A DNA stretch of 64,000 nucleotides from Microbacterium festucae. Its GTDB lineage: Bacteria > Actinomycetota > Actinomycetes > Actinomycetales > Microbacteriaceae. The stretch covers positions 124,001 to 188,000 of the forward strand of contig NZ_JAOEFC010000003.1 of NCBI RefSeq assembly GCF_025421715.1, read 5' to 3'. A program made the position numbers and the translations under genes. Positions 15,867-25,227 of the stretch are shown here, in pieces. The notes beneath the pieces were generated by a model. The model had not been told where the DNA came from and searched no databases. It worked only from the letters and a program-made list of their open reading frames with translations. How positions within the stretch are numbered: the stretch's first letter is position 1; every line of letters starts with the position of its first letter.

Positions 15867-18296
15867 TCACGGCGCGGTGGCCGCCGACGCCGCAACCGTC
15901 TCATGGGCGACCGACCGGGTGACGAGGTCGTTCGCGCTGATGAGGGCTGCCTCAATGGCTTCGATGCTCGTCGGCCCTGCCCCCCGCACGACGAACGTGT
16001 GCGTGTCGCTGGGGAGCAGCGTCACGAGCGCGGTGTCGACCACTGCGTCGGGACCGAGCATGTCGGCGCGAAGCGTCAGATCGACGCAGACGGTATCAGA
16101 GCGCACGGTCACGAGCAGCTGGCCCGACTGCGATGCCGCCGAGACGGCCAGCCGAGGGGAAGTCAACGGGCTCTCTCGCGGTTCGCGATCGAGCCGATAC
16201 TGGCGCCCGAACGGGCTGTCGAGCACGACGATGCCGACGGCGTCACCTGTCGCGTGGAAGATCTCGGGCAACGGTCGGCGTTGCCGCGATCGCGCCGGCG
16301 CATGCAGCGCGATCGGGGCGGTCGCGACCACCATGCCATCGAGCGTGAACCGCGTGACCGTGACCGTCGACTCTGCGTCGATCGCCGTATCGTTCACGAA
16401 GGTGAGCTCGCGATCCCCGAGGATGACGGTGACGGGCTCGAAGTCGGCGCGAACGGCGTACCAGGCGGGCTTGCGCCTGCCGGCGCTGTCGACCAGCGAC
16501 CATGAGACCGCGGGCCAGCAGTCGTTGAGCTGCCAGATGAGGATGCCGCCGCAGCTGATCGGCTGGCTCCTGAATCCACGGACGGCGTGCCGCAATCCGT
16601 GCGCCTGGTTCAGCTGCGTGGTGAAGATCCAGTCCGAGACGTCTGCCGGGGGCGGAAGGTGCGGCGCGAATGATCGCTCCATCTTCGCGAGCCCGTCGAT
16701 CGCCTTCTGATGCGCGGCCAGTTGGCCCGCTGAAGGGTCGAGCGGGCGCTCATCGAGCGCGTCGAGCAGCGTTCGCTCGGCCGCTGCGCCCTGAATGCCG
16801 AACTCCGAGACGAACCGCGGCATCGTGTCGGTGTAGTGACGGTAGTCCAGAGCGTTCCATACGTCCCAGAGATGGCTGAGTCCGTCTTCGGGTGCGTTCT
16901 GGTCGTCGGATGCCCACGAGAACGGGCTGCTGGGAACGTATGCGCGCGCAGGGTCGAGCTCGGCGACAACGGCAGGCAGCAGTTCACGGTAGTACCGCTC
17001 GCCCCACGTGCGATCGCCGATGGTGGCGTTCCATCCCCACTCGGTCATACCCCAGATGTTCTCGTTCGAACCGTTCCAGAGCATGAGGGAAGGATGGTGT
17101 GCAAGTCGGTTGACCGCGTCGACGGCCTCGGCGCGCACCTCGGACCATAGCGGTTCGTCTTCGGGATACGCGGCACACGCGAACAGGAAGTCCTGCCAGA
17201 CCAGCAGGCCCAGACGATCGCAGAGATCGTAGAAGTCGTCGGACTCGTATACGCCGCCGCCCCACACACGCAGGGTGTTCATGTTCGATTCCGTCGCGTC
17301 GTGCAGCGAGCGCTCCAGGCGTGTCGTGTCGAGTCGGCTGGGGAAGACGTCGTCTGGAATCCAGTTCGCGCCGAGCAGCGGGATGCGGGCCCCGTTCACG
17401 ACGACCGTGAACGGGTGGCCGTCCGCATCCGGCGCGCTGTCGATCTCGATTGTCCGAAAGCCCAGGTTGCCCGACCAGCGGTCGTCTCCGGCGCGGACGG
17501 TCAGCTCGTAGAGATGCGCATCGCCCGACCCCCGCGGCCACCACAGGCGCGGGGCAGCGACCTGCAGCTGCAGGTGCGCTCGCTGCTCGGCAGCGACCTC
17601 GACGGCGACCCCGGCGACTTCCGCGTGTATCGAGACGGGGCCGGGGACCCCGGCATGCTCGAGGTCGACGTCGATGCGCACGTGACCGCTCGCATCCGCT
17701 GTCGGTCGCACCGCGGCGATCCGTGCTCCCGACCACGACTCCAGACGCACGGGCCGCCAGATGCCCGCTGTGATGACGTCCGGTCCCCAGTCCCAGCCGA
17801 AGTTGCAGGCGGCCTTTCGAAGGAAGGCGAACGGATGCGGGTAGATCTTGGGCAGCTCTCCGAGACGTGCCGCCGCTTCGCGAAGGTAGGCCGGCGCCGA
17901 GGCGAAGTCGACGACGAGCTCGTTCTGTCCGCGGCGCAGCGCGCCTCTGACGTCGAACCGGTGCACGCGATGCTGGTTGCGGGTCGACCCGATCTCGACG
18001 TCGTTGAGGACGATGGTGGCGATCGTGTCGAGCCCGTCGAAGACGAGATCGTGTCGCTCGTGGCCGGTGTCATCCCAGGCGAAGCTCGTGCGATAGCGCC
18101 ACGTCGCCTCGCCGACCCAGTGCAGTTCGGCTTCGTTCGCGCCGGCGAGCGGGTCGTCGATGAGGCCCGCTCGCATCAGATCGGTATGGACTACGCCCGG
18201 CACGATCGCCGGGATCAGTCGACCGCCGATCTTCGTGGGCACGCGACCGTCGAGAGCTTCCAGCGTCCAAGCGTCGTGAAGCGTCCGCCTGATCAC
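15867..18296 (-). CDS. GH2 beta-mannosidase
   Basis: An 809-aa glycoside hydrolase family 2 enzyme that removes terminal beta-mannose from oligosaccharides such as mannan fragments or N-glycan cores. Domain order is sugar-binding jelly roll (~1-180), Ig-like domain, TIM barrel (~295-560) and C-terminal strands. The acid/base Glu412 sits in NGSNENIW and the nucleophile Glu498 in FVSEFGIQG. The barrel motif NTLRVWGGGVYESDDFYDLCD is characteristic of beta-mannosidases. There is no signal peptide, so it acts in the cytoplasm on imported sugars. Its start overlaps the stop of the FAD oxidoreductase by four bases. Confidence 0.94.
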   Translation of the reverse strand: MIRRTLHDAWTLEALDGRVPTKIGGRLIPAIVPGVVHTDLMRAGLIDDPLAGANEAELHWVGEATWRYRTSFAWDDTGHERHDLVFDGLDTIATIVLNDVEIGSTRNQHRVHRFDVRGALRRGQNELVVDFASAPAYLREAAARLGELPKIYPHPFAFLRKAACNFGWDWGPDVITAGIWRPVRLESWSGARIAAVRPTADASGHVRIDVDLEHAGVPGPVSIHAEVAGVAVEVAAEQRAHLQLQVAAPRLWWPRGSGDAHLYELTVRAGDDRWSGNLGFRTIEIDSAPDADGHPFTVVVNGARIPLLGANWIPDDVFPSRLDTTRLERSLHDATESNMNTLRVWGGGVYESDDFYDLCDRLGLLVWQDFLFACAAYPEDEPLWSEVRAEAVDAVNRLAHHPSLMLWNGSNENIWGMTEWGWNATIGDRTWGERYYRELLPAVVAELDPARAYVPSSPFSWASDDQNAPEDGLSHLWDVWNALDYRHYTDTMPRFVSEFGIQGAAAERTLLDALDERPLDPSAGQLAAHQKAIDGLAKMERSFAPHLPPPADVSDWIFTTQLNQAHGLRHAVRGFRSQPISCGGILIWQLNDCWPAVSWSLVDSAGRRKPAWYAVRADFEPVTVILGDRELTFVNDTAIDAESTVTVTRFTLDGMVVATAPIALHAPARSRQRRPLPEIFHATGDAVGIVVLDSPFGRQYRLDREPRESPLTSPRLAVSAASQSGQLLVTVRSDTVCVDLTLRADMLGPDAVVDTALVTLLPSDTHTFVVRGAGPTSIEAIEAALISANDLVTRSVAHETVAASAATAP

Positions 18297-19930
18297 CGCT
18301 CCCAGCCCCAGCGCGTGCCCTCGGGCCAGTGCAGTTGCACGCCGCGGTCGACAAGCGTCTGCTGGTAGGCGTCGACGAGATCCGCGTCGGCGTACAGCTC
18401 GTGGCTGTCGATACCCCGATCAATGCAAAACGCGGCGAGCGCGCCGGCGGCCTCGCCGATCGACCACTCGACAGGATGTAGTCGATAGCAGCCATTCGTG
18501 ATCTGGGTCGTGCCGATGTTCTTGCAGGCGGGCAGAAGATTGCGCACGCGCTGGGGGATCAGGGCGCCGAGCGGGATCTCGAAGGGCTGGGGGAGATCGC
18601 TCTGGTGTCGTCCGCTCACGGTAGACGGGTGTCGGTCGATCCAGAAGTAGTGGCCGACTCCGACGCTGTCGGGGTAGACCGGTGCCGGCTGGTCGCCGCG
18701 CACGCTCAGAGCGACCTCTTGCTCCACGATCGTCTGCTTCGCGACGATGCGGCGCGATTCGCGGATGTAGGGGTACTGAGCGAAGCCGTCGGCCGTGCCG
18801 GCGATGTCGGCCCGCAGTCGGATGCCGGGGTAGCCCTTGCCCCCGTCAGGGCGCGGCACATCCGTCTGCAGCCAGTAGAGCAGCGACTTGGCGAGCTCTT
18901 TCGCCTGCTCCCAGTGGTGCGCGGCGTCGGGGACGTCGAACAGCGCGCCGCCGACGTAGTCGTTCATCGGCCAGTTCACGATGGTGATGTCGCTGGTGTA
19001 GAAGCCGGGGGCGAACTGATGGCGCGCCGCGATGCGGCGATAGGTCCAGAGGTCGGGCGAGTTGCCCATGTTCCGGTGATCCAGATCCACGTCCGGGAAA
19101 GGATAGGCGTCGTCGGGGTTCAGCTCCAGGCGCCACAGGCGGTCGGGCTTCTGGCCCGGCTCGATCGTGTCGCCGAGGCTGAGGAGTCGCTCGTGGTCGA
19201 GTTGCTCCGGCTCCCAGTCTCGGAACTTCTCGTACTCCGCCGGGCGCTCGATCGTGTGATCTTCGCCCTCCCGGTAGTCGATCGCGAAACACCATGTCGC
19301 GCCCTGCATATCGGTCGGGTCTGCGGTCTCCGCAGCGTGTGGCTCGCCCGTCATCTCTCTCGACTCGCGCCCCGAGACGTACTCGACGCCGCCGAGGGCC
19401 AGTAGGTCGCCGAGCTCGGTGGCATCGATGACGAACGGAGCGCGCAGCTGCGTGACCTGACCGTCCTCTCCCCGCACGGTCACCTCGGTGACCCGGTCGC
19501 CCTCGGTGCCGACCGCGATGGCTCTCGTTCGAGTGAGGACTGTCAGTCGATCCGCGCTTTCGTATGCCATCAGCATGTTCGAGATGACGCTCACCGCCAC
19601 GCGCGGATCGACGCTGATCGGGCTCACCCACGCCGCACCGGGGTTGAGAAGCGGGTCGCGGCGCGCATCTTCGGTGAGGGGAAAGTGGTCGCGGTAGTAC
19701 TGACGCAGCGCTTCGCGGAAGCTGCGGTAGGAGCTGTTCGCGCCGGTGGTCTCTATGAAGAGGTGCTCGTCGGTGGGGACGAGCTGGCTGGTGAGCTGAC
19801 CGCCGAGCCAGAGATTCTCCTCTGTGAGGATGACCGATCTGCCGGCTTCGAGCGCCGCCTGGGCGGCCGCAACGCCGCCGAGGCCCCCGCCGATGACGAT
19901 CAGATCCGACGTGAGCGTCTTCGCTTCCAT
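18293..19930 (-). CDS. FAD-dependent oxidoreductase (PF12831 type)
   Basis: A 545-aa flavoprotein with the Rossmann motif VIGGGLGGVAAAQAALEAGR at residues ~12-31 and a second FAD-contacting segment (FVIDATELGDLLAL). Members of this family are found in polysaccharide-use loci, but their substrates are mostly unknown. Ribosome site AGGAG lies just before ATG 19930. It is the first gene of a two-gene unit with the beta-mannosidase and divergent from the secreted propeller gene. A putative promoter (TTGAAG, TAGGAT on this strand) overlaps the shared operator candidate. Oxidation of a sugar during trimming is inferred. Confidence 0.85.
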   Translation of the reverse strand: MEAKTLTSDLIVIGGGLGGVAAAQAALEAGRSVILTEENLWLGGQLTSQLVPTDEHLFIETTGANSSYRSFREALRQYYRDHFPLTEDARRDPLLNPGAAWVSPISVDPRVAVSVISNMLMAYESADRLTVLTRTRAIAVGTEGDRVTEVTVRGEDGQVTQLRAPFVIDATELGDLLALGGVEYVSGRESREMTGEPHAAETADPTDMQGATWCFAIDYREGEDHTIERPAEYEKFRDWEPEQLDHERLLSLGDTIEPGQKPDRLWRLELNPDDAYPFPDVDLDHRNMGNSPDLWTYRRIAARHQFAPGFYTSDITIVNWPMNDYVGGALFDVPDAAHHWEQAKELAKSLLYWLQTDVPRPDGGKGYPGIRLRADIAGTADGFAQYPYIRESRRIVAKQTIVEQEVALSVRGDQPAPVYPDSVGVGHYFWIDRHPSTVSGRHQSDLPQPFEIPLGALIPQRVRNLLPACKNIGTTQITNGCYRLHPVEWSIGEAAGALAAFCIDRGIDSHELYADADLVDAYQQTLVDRGVQLHWPEGTRWGWER

Positions 19931-20011
19931 GCTGCTCCTCTTCCTGCGAGGTTCGCCGCATCGAGCGACCTCGCTTCTGGGATCCTAGCAATTCCCTCGA
20001 ATAATTCCTTC

Positions 20012-20040
20012 AAGTTTCGCCATGAATCACGAAAATTATG
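20012..20040. promoter_or_regulatory. Putative operator between divergent FAD oxidoreductase and propeller genes
   Basis: AAGTTTCG (20012-20019) and CGAAAATT (20030-20037) form a near-palindrome. TCACGAAAATTATG (20027-20040) matches 12 of 14 bases at 12399-12412. It overlaps the -35 region of the leftward gene and lies just upstream of a rightward TAGACG-N17-TAGCTT promoter (20051-20079). Confidence 0.55.
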
Positions 20041-20130
20041 CGAAAAAGACTAGACGGGCACGGATGCGGTGCCTAGCTTTTGAGTACAGGTGCCCGCGCC
20101 GTTGCGGGTGCCCAGAGCAAAGGAGCCAAC

Positions 20131-22662
20131 ATGAGACTGCGCCCTCAATGGGTCGCGATGGTTGCTGCCACTGCGTTGTCCGCGGGCGGGATCGTCCTTG
20201 CAGACACCTCCTCACCCGCACTCGACGAGGGCGGAGAGCTTCCGATCTTCACCTCGACCGGACCCATCCTCGACCCGATGACGACGGAAACCTGGAACCC
20301 CACCCAGGAGTTCATCTTCCCGACGATCTTCCACGCCGGCGAGCACCTGGCGGATCCGCTGGGCGAGTGGTACTTCTACTTCGGACCGCACGACGCCCCC
20401 GGCGGCATCAACATGATGTACGCCGACTCGCTCGACGGGCCGTGGACGTTCTATGAGAACAATCCGATCGTGACCAGAACCTGGGAGCCGCATTACGACG
20501 TGTCGCACGTGGCAGCGGCGGACGTCGTCTACAACGATGAGCTCGACAAGATCGTGATGTACTTCCACGGCGAGAACGACACTGCCCGGTACGCGACGAG
20601 CGACGACGGCGTCACGTTCGAGTACGGAGACGTCTTCATGACGACCGACACTTTCGGCCAGAACTCCACGGAGACCTCCTACCATCGCGTCTTCGAGAAC
20701 CCCGAGATCGACAACCCCGACTCAGCGGTCTTTGGCTACGCATGGGCCCAGTACTTCATGGTGAACGACCGGGACAACACCCGTCGCGTCGGGCTTGCCG
20801 TCTCCCACGATGGCCTCACGTGGGAGCCCCAGAGCGGGTGGGTCGCCGAGCCGAATGCGCAGACGGGTCCGAACATCGCGCCTTCCGGCTTCTGGCAGTA
20901 CGAAGGCCAGAACTACGTGCTCTTCCACGGCAGCGTGGGAACGATCTTCGCCAAACGCGTCGACGAGGACCTTCGGTCGTACGGAGAGACCGAGGTCCTG
21001 TACGTGCCCGATGTCATCCCCCCAGAGGCAGGACGCTCGTCGTCGCCTCGCATCATCGAGTACGAGGGCGAGACGCGGATGTTCTACGAAGCGGGCGTGC
21101 GCGGGCACACGACGATCTTCCAGGCAGTGCTCGATCCCGAGGGCACGCGTGATCCGTTGAACCGCCGCCCGGCCGACCCGATGTATGAGGAGTGTCAGGC
21201 GGAGGGCTCGGACGAGTTCGATTCGACGGAACTCGGCGAGCAGTGGACGGTCGTGAACGGCGACCAGGCCGACGCGCGGCTCGAGAACGGCTCGCTGGTG
21301 CTCGACACGGCGGTCGCCACCACGGCGAACTTCGGGCTCGCTCCGAGCGTGCGGCAGAACCTGCCGACCGACCGTGCGTGGGAGTACACGACCGAACTGG
21401 AGTTCGACCCGACTCAGCTGCATCAGCAGGCCGGGATCCTTCTTCACCGCGACGACCGCAACAACGCACGAGCGACGTTCGGGTATGCGCGGCGTGGGGG
21501 CGAGAACTTCCAGTTGCGGTTCGACTTCACCTGGAAGCGCAACGGCACCGATCGGTTCGACACATGGGTGTGGGAAGACGCGTACTTCCCGGGCGACACG
21601 ACCGGCGACCGCGTCTGGCTGCGGGTGACGAACCAGGGCGAATACATCACCGCCGCGCTCTCGCTCGATGGGCAGCGGTTCCTGAAGCTCGGTCAGCCGA
21701 TCCCCACGGCACAGCTCGCGCCGACGACCGTTGGGCTCGGCGCGGCACGCAGCTCGGAGAGCATCGCGGAGATTCCCGCGGCGTTCCACTGGTTCCGCGG
21801 CTCGCCGAACGTCGCGCAACCTCTCTCGTGCGATGAGCCGCCAGTGCACGAGGCTCCCACCGTGACGGGATCGGTCTCCGGGCGCACGGTCACCCTGGAG
21901 GCGCGGCCGTTCGGCACGGCGACGATCGCGAACTTCGGCTACGTGATCAACGGTGGACGGTTCATTCCCTACACCGGTCCGTTCGACGTGCCCGGGACCG
22001 AGGCTGCCACGATCCGGTTCAGTGCGCGGGACTCGTTCGGGGCGAAGTCGGAGGACGGCGTCCTCGAGATCCCGGCGGTCGTCGAACAGGACAACGCGCG
22101 GCCGGAGGTGAAGTTGGCGGCTCCCGCGACCTCGGATGCCATGCAGGCGCTGGATGTTGTCGTCGAGGCGACCGACGCCGTCGGGCTCGCCAAGGTGATC
22201 GCCAATGTCTACGACAACGCCACTGGGAAGCTGGTGAAGTCGACGCAGTCGACCGCGGGCGGAGCAACGGCGTTCACGCACAAGGCGTCCGTCGCGCTCC
22301 CGGAGGGCGCGTACACCGTGCGCTACAACGCGCACGACACGTCGGGAAACGTCTCGCAGACGGGGTCGTTCGCGTTTGTGATCGACACCACACCGCCGCG
22401 TGCGACCGTCAAGGCGGACGGGCCGGGCGGCTACACGGTCGCCACCGGGGAAACCTACGACGTGATCTCGTTCAAGCTCTACGACGCACATAAGATCGAC
22501 AGGGTCGAGCTGAACGGGAAGGTGAAGGACCTCACCGACAACGTGTGGTCGGACGTCAACTTCATCGCTCCGTCGACGTTCGGTGCGGTGGAAGGGGAGA
22601 ACACCCTCGTGGTGCACGACGTGGCTGGCAACACCGCCGCTGTGTCGTTCACCCTGAACTGA
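20131..22662 (+). CDS. Secreted beta-propeller glycan-active protein with laminin-G-like and Ig-like domains
   Basis: An 843-aa exported protein. Residues 1-25 form a signal peptide. Residues ~30-345 have the strand pattern and motifs of the five-bladed GH43/GH130-like propellers (YADSLDGPWTFY, AVSHDGLTW). Residues ~350-565 resemble a DUF1349 or laminin-G-like lectin domain (DEFDSTELGEQW start). Two or three Ig-like modules follow (~570-650, 655-750, 755-843). There is no sorting signal. AAAGGAG precedes ATG 20131. It is divergent from the oxidoreductase/mannosidase pair and probably releases oligosaccharides for the importer. Catalytic activity and sugar specificity are not certain. Confidence 0.8.
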   Translation: MRLRPQWVAMVAATALSAGGIVLADTSSPALDEGGELPIFTSTGPILDPMTTETWNPTQEFIFPTIFHAGEHLADPLGEWYFYFGPHDAPGGINMMYADSLDGPWTFYENNPIVTRTWEPHYDVSHVAAADVVYNDELDKIVMYFHGENDTARYATSDDGVTFEYGDVFMTTDTFGQNSTETSYHRVFENPEIDNPDSAVFGYAWAQYFMVNDRDNTRRVGLAVSHDGLTWEPQSGWVAEPNAQTGPNIAPSGFWQYEGQNYVLFHGSVGTIFAKRVDEDLRSYGETEVLYVPDVIPPEAGRSSSPRIIEYEGETRMFYEAGVRGHTTIFQAVLDPEGTRDPLNRRPADPMYEECQAEGSDEFDSTELGEQWTVVNGDQADARLENGSLVLDTAVATTANFGLAPSVRQNLPTDRAWEYTTELEFDPTQLHQQAGILLHRDDRNNARATFGYARRGGENFQLRFDFTWKRNGTDRFDTWVWEDAYFPGDTTGDRVWLRVTNQGEYITAALSLDGQRFLKLGQPIPTAQLAPTTVGLGAARSSESIAEIPAAFHWFRGSPNVAQPLSCDEPPVHEAPTVTGSVSGRTVTLEARPFGTATIANFGYVINGGRFIPYTGPFDVPGTEAATIRFSARDSFGAKSEDGVLEIPAVVEQDNARPEVKLAAPATSDAMQALDVVVEATDAVGLAKVIANVYDNATGKLVKSTQSTAGGATAFTHKASVALPEGAYTVRYNAHDTSGNVSQTGSFAFVIDTTPPRATVKADGPGGYTVATGETYDVISFKLYDAHKIDRVELNGKVKDLTDNVWSDVNFIAPSTFGAVEGENTLVVHDVAGNTAAVSFTLN

Positions 22663-22672
22663 CGGTCAACGG

Positions 22673-22707
22673 GAGTGCGCGCCCGGGCCTTGCCTGGGCG
22701 CGCACTC
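22673..22707 (+). terminator. Terminator after the secreted propeller gene
   Basis: A perfect 12-base stem, GAGTGCGCGCCC (22673-22684) with GGGCGCGCACTC (22696-22707), eleven-base loop, eleven bases after the stop. No long T-run. Confidence 0.7.
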
Positions 22708-22811
22708 TCGTGTTCCCGCTGATCCGCTGCAGAGCGAATCGGACCGGCGACGGGGTTCCGGTCGCAGGGCTGGTCTTGAGGCGAGGATCAGCCCGTGATT
22801 AGCATCGAGGA

Positions 22812-23273
22812 ATGGGGCGGGTAGACCGAGCAAGTGTGTTGGTGCACGTGGCTCCTGAGCTGGTGTTTCGGGCGTGGACCGATTCGGCTGCCCTGCTGCA
22901 GTGGTTGCCGCCGAAGGGCATGCACGCGCGGTTCGAGCGGTTCGACATGCGGGAGGGTGGCTCCTACCGCCTCGCGCTCGTGTACGACGATGCGTCGGAA
23001 GCGCCGGGAAAGACGACCGCTGATGCTGATGTCTCCGACGTTCGGATCAGTCGGATCGTGGAGGGCTCCCGCATTGTGCAGGAGGTTGATTTCGAATCTG
23101 ACGATCCTGCGTTCCAAGGGACGATGACAATGGAGTGGAGGCTGCGCGCCGACCGCGAGGGAACCACGGTGGAGTTTGAAGCGCGGAACATCCCCTCCGG
23201 AATCCGAGCTCGAGACCACGCCGAGGGTCTCACGTCATCCTTGGCAAACTTGGCCGGCTACCTCGAGCCCTAG
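22812..23273 (+). CDS. SRPBCC (AHSA1-like) family protein
   Basis: A 153-aa protein with the START/AHSA1-type pattern: APELVFRAWTDSAALLQWLPP near the start and MTMEWRLRADREGTTVEFEARN in the sheet, ending in a helix (SSLANLAGYLEP). Such proteins bind hydrophobic ligands or act as stress-response factors. The ATG lies six bases after TAGCAT (22800-22805), which fits a leaderless transcript. It stands alone after the glycan locus. No specific role is indicated. Confidence 0.85.
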   Translation: MGRVDRASVLVHVAPELVFRAWTDSAALLQWLPPKGMHARFERFDMREGGSYRLALVYDDASEAPGKTTADADVSDVRISRIVEGSRIVQEVDFESDDPAFQGTMTMEWRLRADREGTTVEFEARNIPSGIRARDHAEGLTSSLANLAGYLEP

Positions 23274-23375
23274 CGGGGCGCCGCGGAGACTGTCTGATGG
23301 GGTCGGTCAGCGCGCGGCCTCGATCTGCATCCTCTCGCCGGTCGCACGCCGGCTCGCTGCGCGCGACTTCGCGGC

Positions 23376-23774
23376 TCAGGACGTGAATGCAAAGAGGTAA
23401 TTCGCCTGAGCGAACCCGAACGCGCTCACGAACACAACGCCTCCCAAGATGGCCGATCCGACGAGCGCGACCAGAGCCCAGAGCCAGCGCGCCCCGCCCG
23501 CCCGACGGGGCGGCCAGATCGCGACGGCGGTGGCTCCCATGAACGCGACCGCGAATCCTCCCCATTCAAGCCCGCTCGCGGTGCGGTACACCGTCTCCTC
23601 CGCCTGGGTCGCCGGCCATGGGATATCGCCTTGAACGGTTCCGAAGAGAAAGCCACTCGCTCCGAAGAGAAGAACCACCAGAGCGGCAGTGACAACTAGC
23701 GGCCTCCAGGAGATGCGCGCGGTGCGCGGAGCCGCATCGAGAACTGACGTCGTCTGCTCCGCAAGCGTGCCCAT
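23376..23774 (-). CDS. Membrane protein of unknown function (132 aa)
   Basis: Three hydrophobic segments are visible, around residues 25-45, 70-85 and 95-125, separated by a loop with Trp and acidic residues (GDIPWPATQAEETVY). No family is recognised. The start has no ribosome site, but GACGAT lies six bases upstream. It is convergent with the SRPBCC gene. Confidence 0.6.
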   Translation of the reverse strand: MGTLAEQTTSVLDAAPRTARISWRPLVVTAALVVLLFGASGFLFGTVQGDIPWPATQAEETVYRTASGLEWGGFAVAFMGATAVAIWPPRRAGGARWLWALVALVGSAILGGVVFVSAFGFAQANYLFAFTS

Positions 23775-23901
23775 GGGGACATCGTCCCCCGTGACTCTCG
23801 AGCAGGCAAGATGGTTGCCTGCGAAGTCCGCATGACGAGCCTCTATCGCGCGTGACGCTTGGGTGAACGGAGGCTCGAGTCGAGTTCCGCAATGCCGACT
23901 C

Positions 23902-24429
23902 TCAGCGATGTGTGAGCGGCTCGAGCGCCGAGCCTCGGCGATTCATGAACTGTAAGAGCGCCGATCCAATGGTGCCGACCCCTAGGCCAACAGCGAGCCC
24001 GATTGCGGCAAAGGCGATCGATCCGATCGCTGGCGCGGGCCCTGGAACAAACTCGCCGTTCAATCCCGCTGTGGAATCGGGGATCTGCGAAATGATCCCC
24101 GCTGCGGGAAACGCTAGCCCGAGAGCCAGCCCGATGAGCCCGACCAGAACCGATGGGCGATAGCGCGCGAGGCGAGAGTCCGACTTGTCAGCACCGACAA
24201 GGCTCGCGATCAAGAATGCGCACCCGCACACCGACGCCCCGAGCGGCACGGTCAGGAGCCAGCCCAGCGCAACGGCGCGACTTTCTGACTGAACCAGCGC
24301 ACCGACGGAGACGACGAGCATCCCGCCTAATAGCAGCGCTACGCCAAGGGCGAAAGAGAGCCGTCGCATGAGCCGAACGTACAGCTCGCCCGCCGCGATG
24401 AGAAGAGTAAGCGCTCGCTGAGGTCGCAT
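23902..24429 (-). CDS. Membrane protein of unknown function (up to 175 aa)
   Basis: Four hydrophobic segments, the last Gly/Ala-rich (IGSIAFAAIGLAVGLGVGTIGSALL). The start at 24429 has AGGA nine bases upstream; a start at 24369 (MRRLSFALG) would give a 155-aa protein but lacks a ribosome site. It is divergent from the lipoprotein gene at 24480. No family recognised. Confidence 0.6.
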   Translation of the reverse strand: MRPQRALTLLIAAGELYVRLMRRLSFALGVALLLGGMLVVSVGALVQSESRAVALGWLLTVPLGASVCGCAFLIASLVGADKSDSRLARYRPSVLVGLIGLALGLAFPAAGIISQIPDSTAGLNGEFVPGPAPAIGSIAFAAIGLAVGLGVGTIGSALLQFMNRRGSALEPLTHR

Positions 24430-24479
24430 GCACGCCGGTCCTGTTCTGGCACGCTCGTATCACCGAGAGGAGCCATGCG

Positions 24480-25028
24480 ATGTCGAGAGAACATCGGGGA
24501 GCGCCCACCGCTTTCATCGCGTTGACGGTGTTCGCCATGATCGCCTTGCCTGGTTGCGCCTCTCTTCTGTCTGCGCCCGGTGCGGTCCCTTCCCCTCGAC
24601 AGCCGGAATGCGCGGTCGCCGAGGATCCCCATGGGGAGCCGCCGCCTGAGGGTTGTGTCGTTTACGACCCCGAGCAGAACATGGCCGACAACCAGCGCTG
24701 GCGTGAGCGTGTCGCGATCTCGGCTGACGCCCACGCAGCGGGAGATTCGCACGTCGAATCGGTCACGCGGGGCCTGACTGACCTGCGAGCCTCTGGCACA
24801 GTCACCGCGGAGTCAGTCCGACAGGTCTTCCTCGACGAAGGGTTCCCCGCCCAATCGATCGCGACTCTCGGGGATCGGGGAAACGTAGGCTTCGGAGTGA
24901 CCGTCAGTTCTCCCAGCCAGGAGTCCACCGCGTGTCTCTTTGGGGTGGTGGGACCGAACGGCGTCAGCGTTGACGTCGGCGGCCCCATCATGGACGGTGG
25001 GTGCCTCGAAGGCTTAGGAGGGCACTAG
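24480..25028 (+). CDS. Putative lipoprotein (182 aa)
   Basis: A signal peptide with the lipobox LPGC around residue 26 predicts a membrane-anchored extracellular protein. Two Cys pairs (PECAVAE/EGCVVYD and TACLFG/GGCLEG) may form disulphides. AGAGGAG precedes the ATG by about seven bases. The mature domain is not recognised. It is monocistronic with a non-coding ~200-base region after it. Confidence 0.75.
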   Translation: MSREHRGAPTAFIALTVFAMIALPGCASLLSAPGAVPSPRQPECAVAEDPHGEPPPEGCVVYDPEQNMADNQRWRERVAISADAHAAGDSHVESVTRGLTDLRASGTVTAESVRQVFLDEGFPAQSIATLGDRGNVGFGVTVSSPSQESTACLFGVVGPNGVSVDVGGPIMDGGCLEGLGGH

Positions 25029-25227
25029 GTCGCTCGACGGTCCCTCCGCGGGCAGCCGAGATCTGCGGTCCGGAAACGTGCACTGTCGGGCGGCGTGAGC
25101 TGAGTGACTCTCGTCCAGATCGTTGGTTGCCGTTGCGGCCGGCGCAGGGTTTGCAGATTGTGGGCTTTGAGGACTGATGCTGTCCGGATTGTCGGCGAGC
25201 ATTGAGCAGATACGCGAAGGAGTACCC

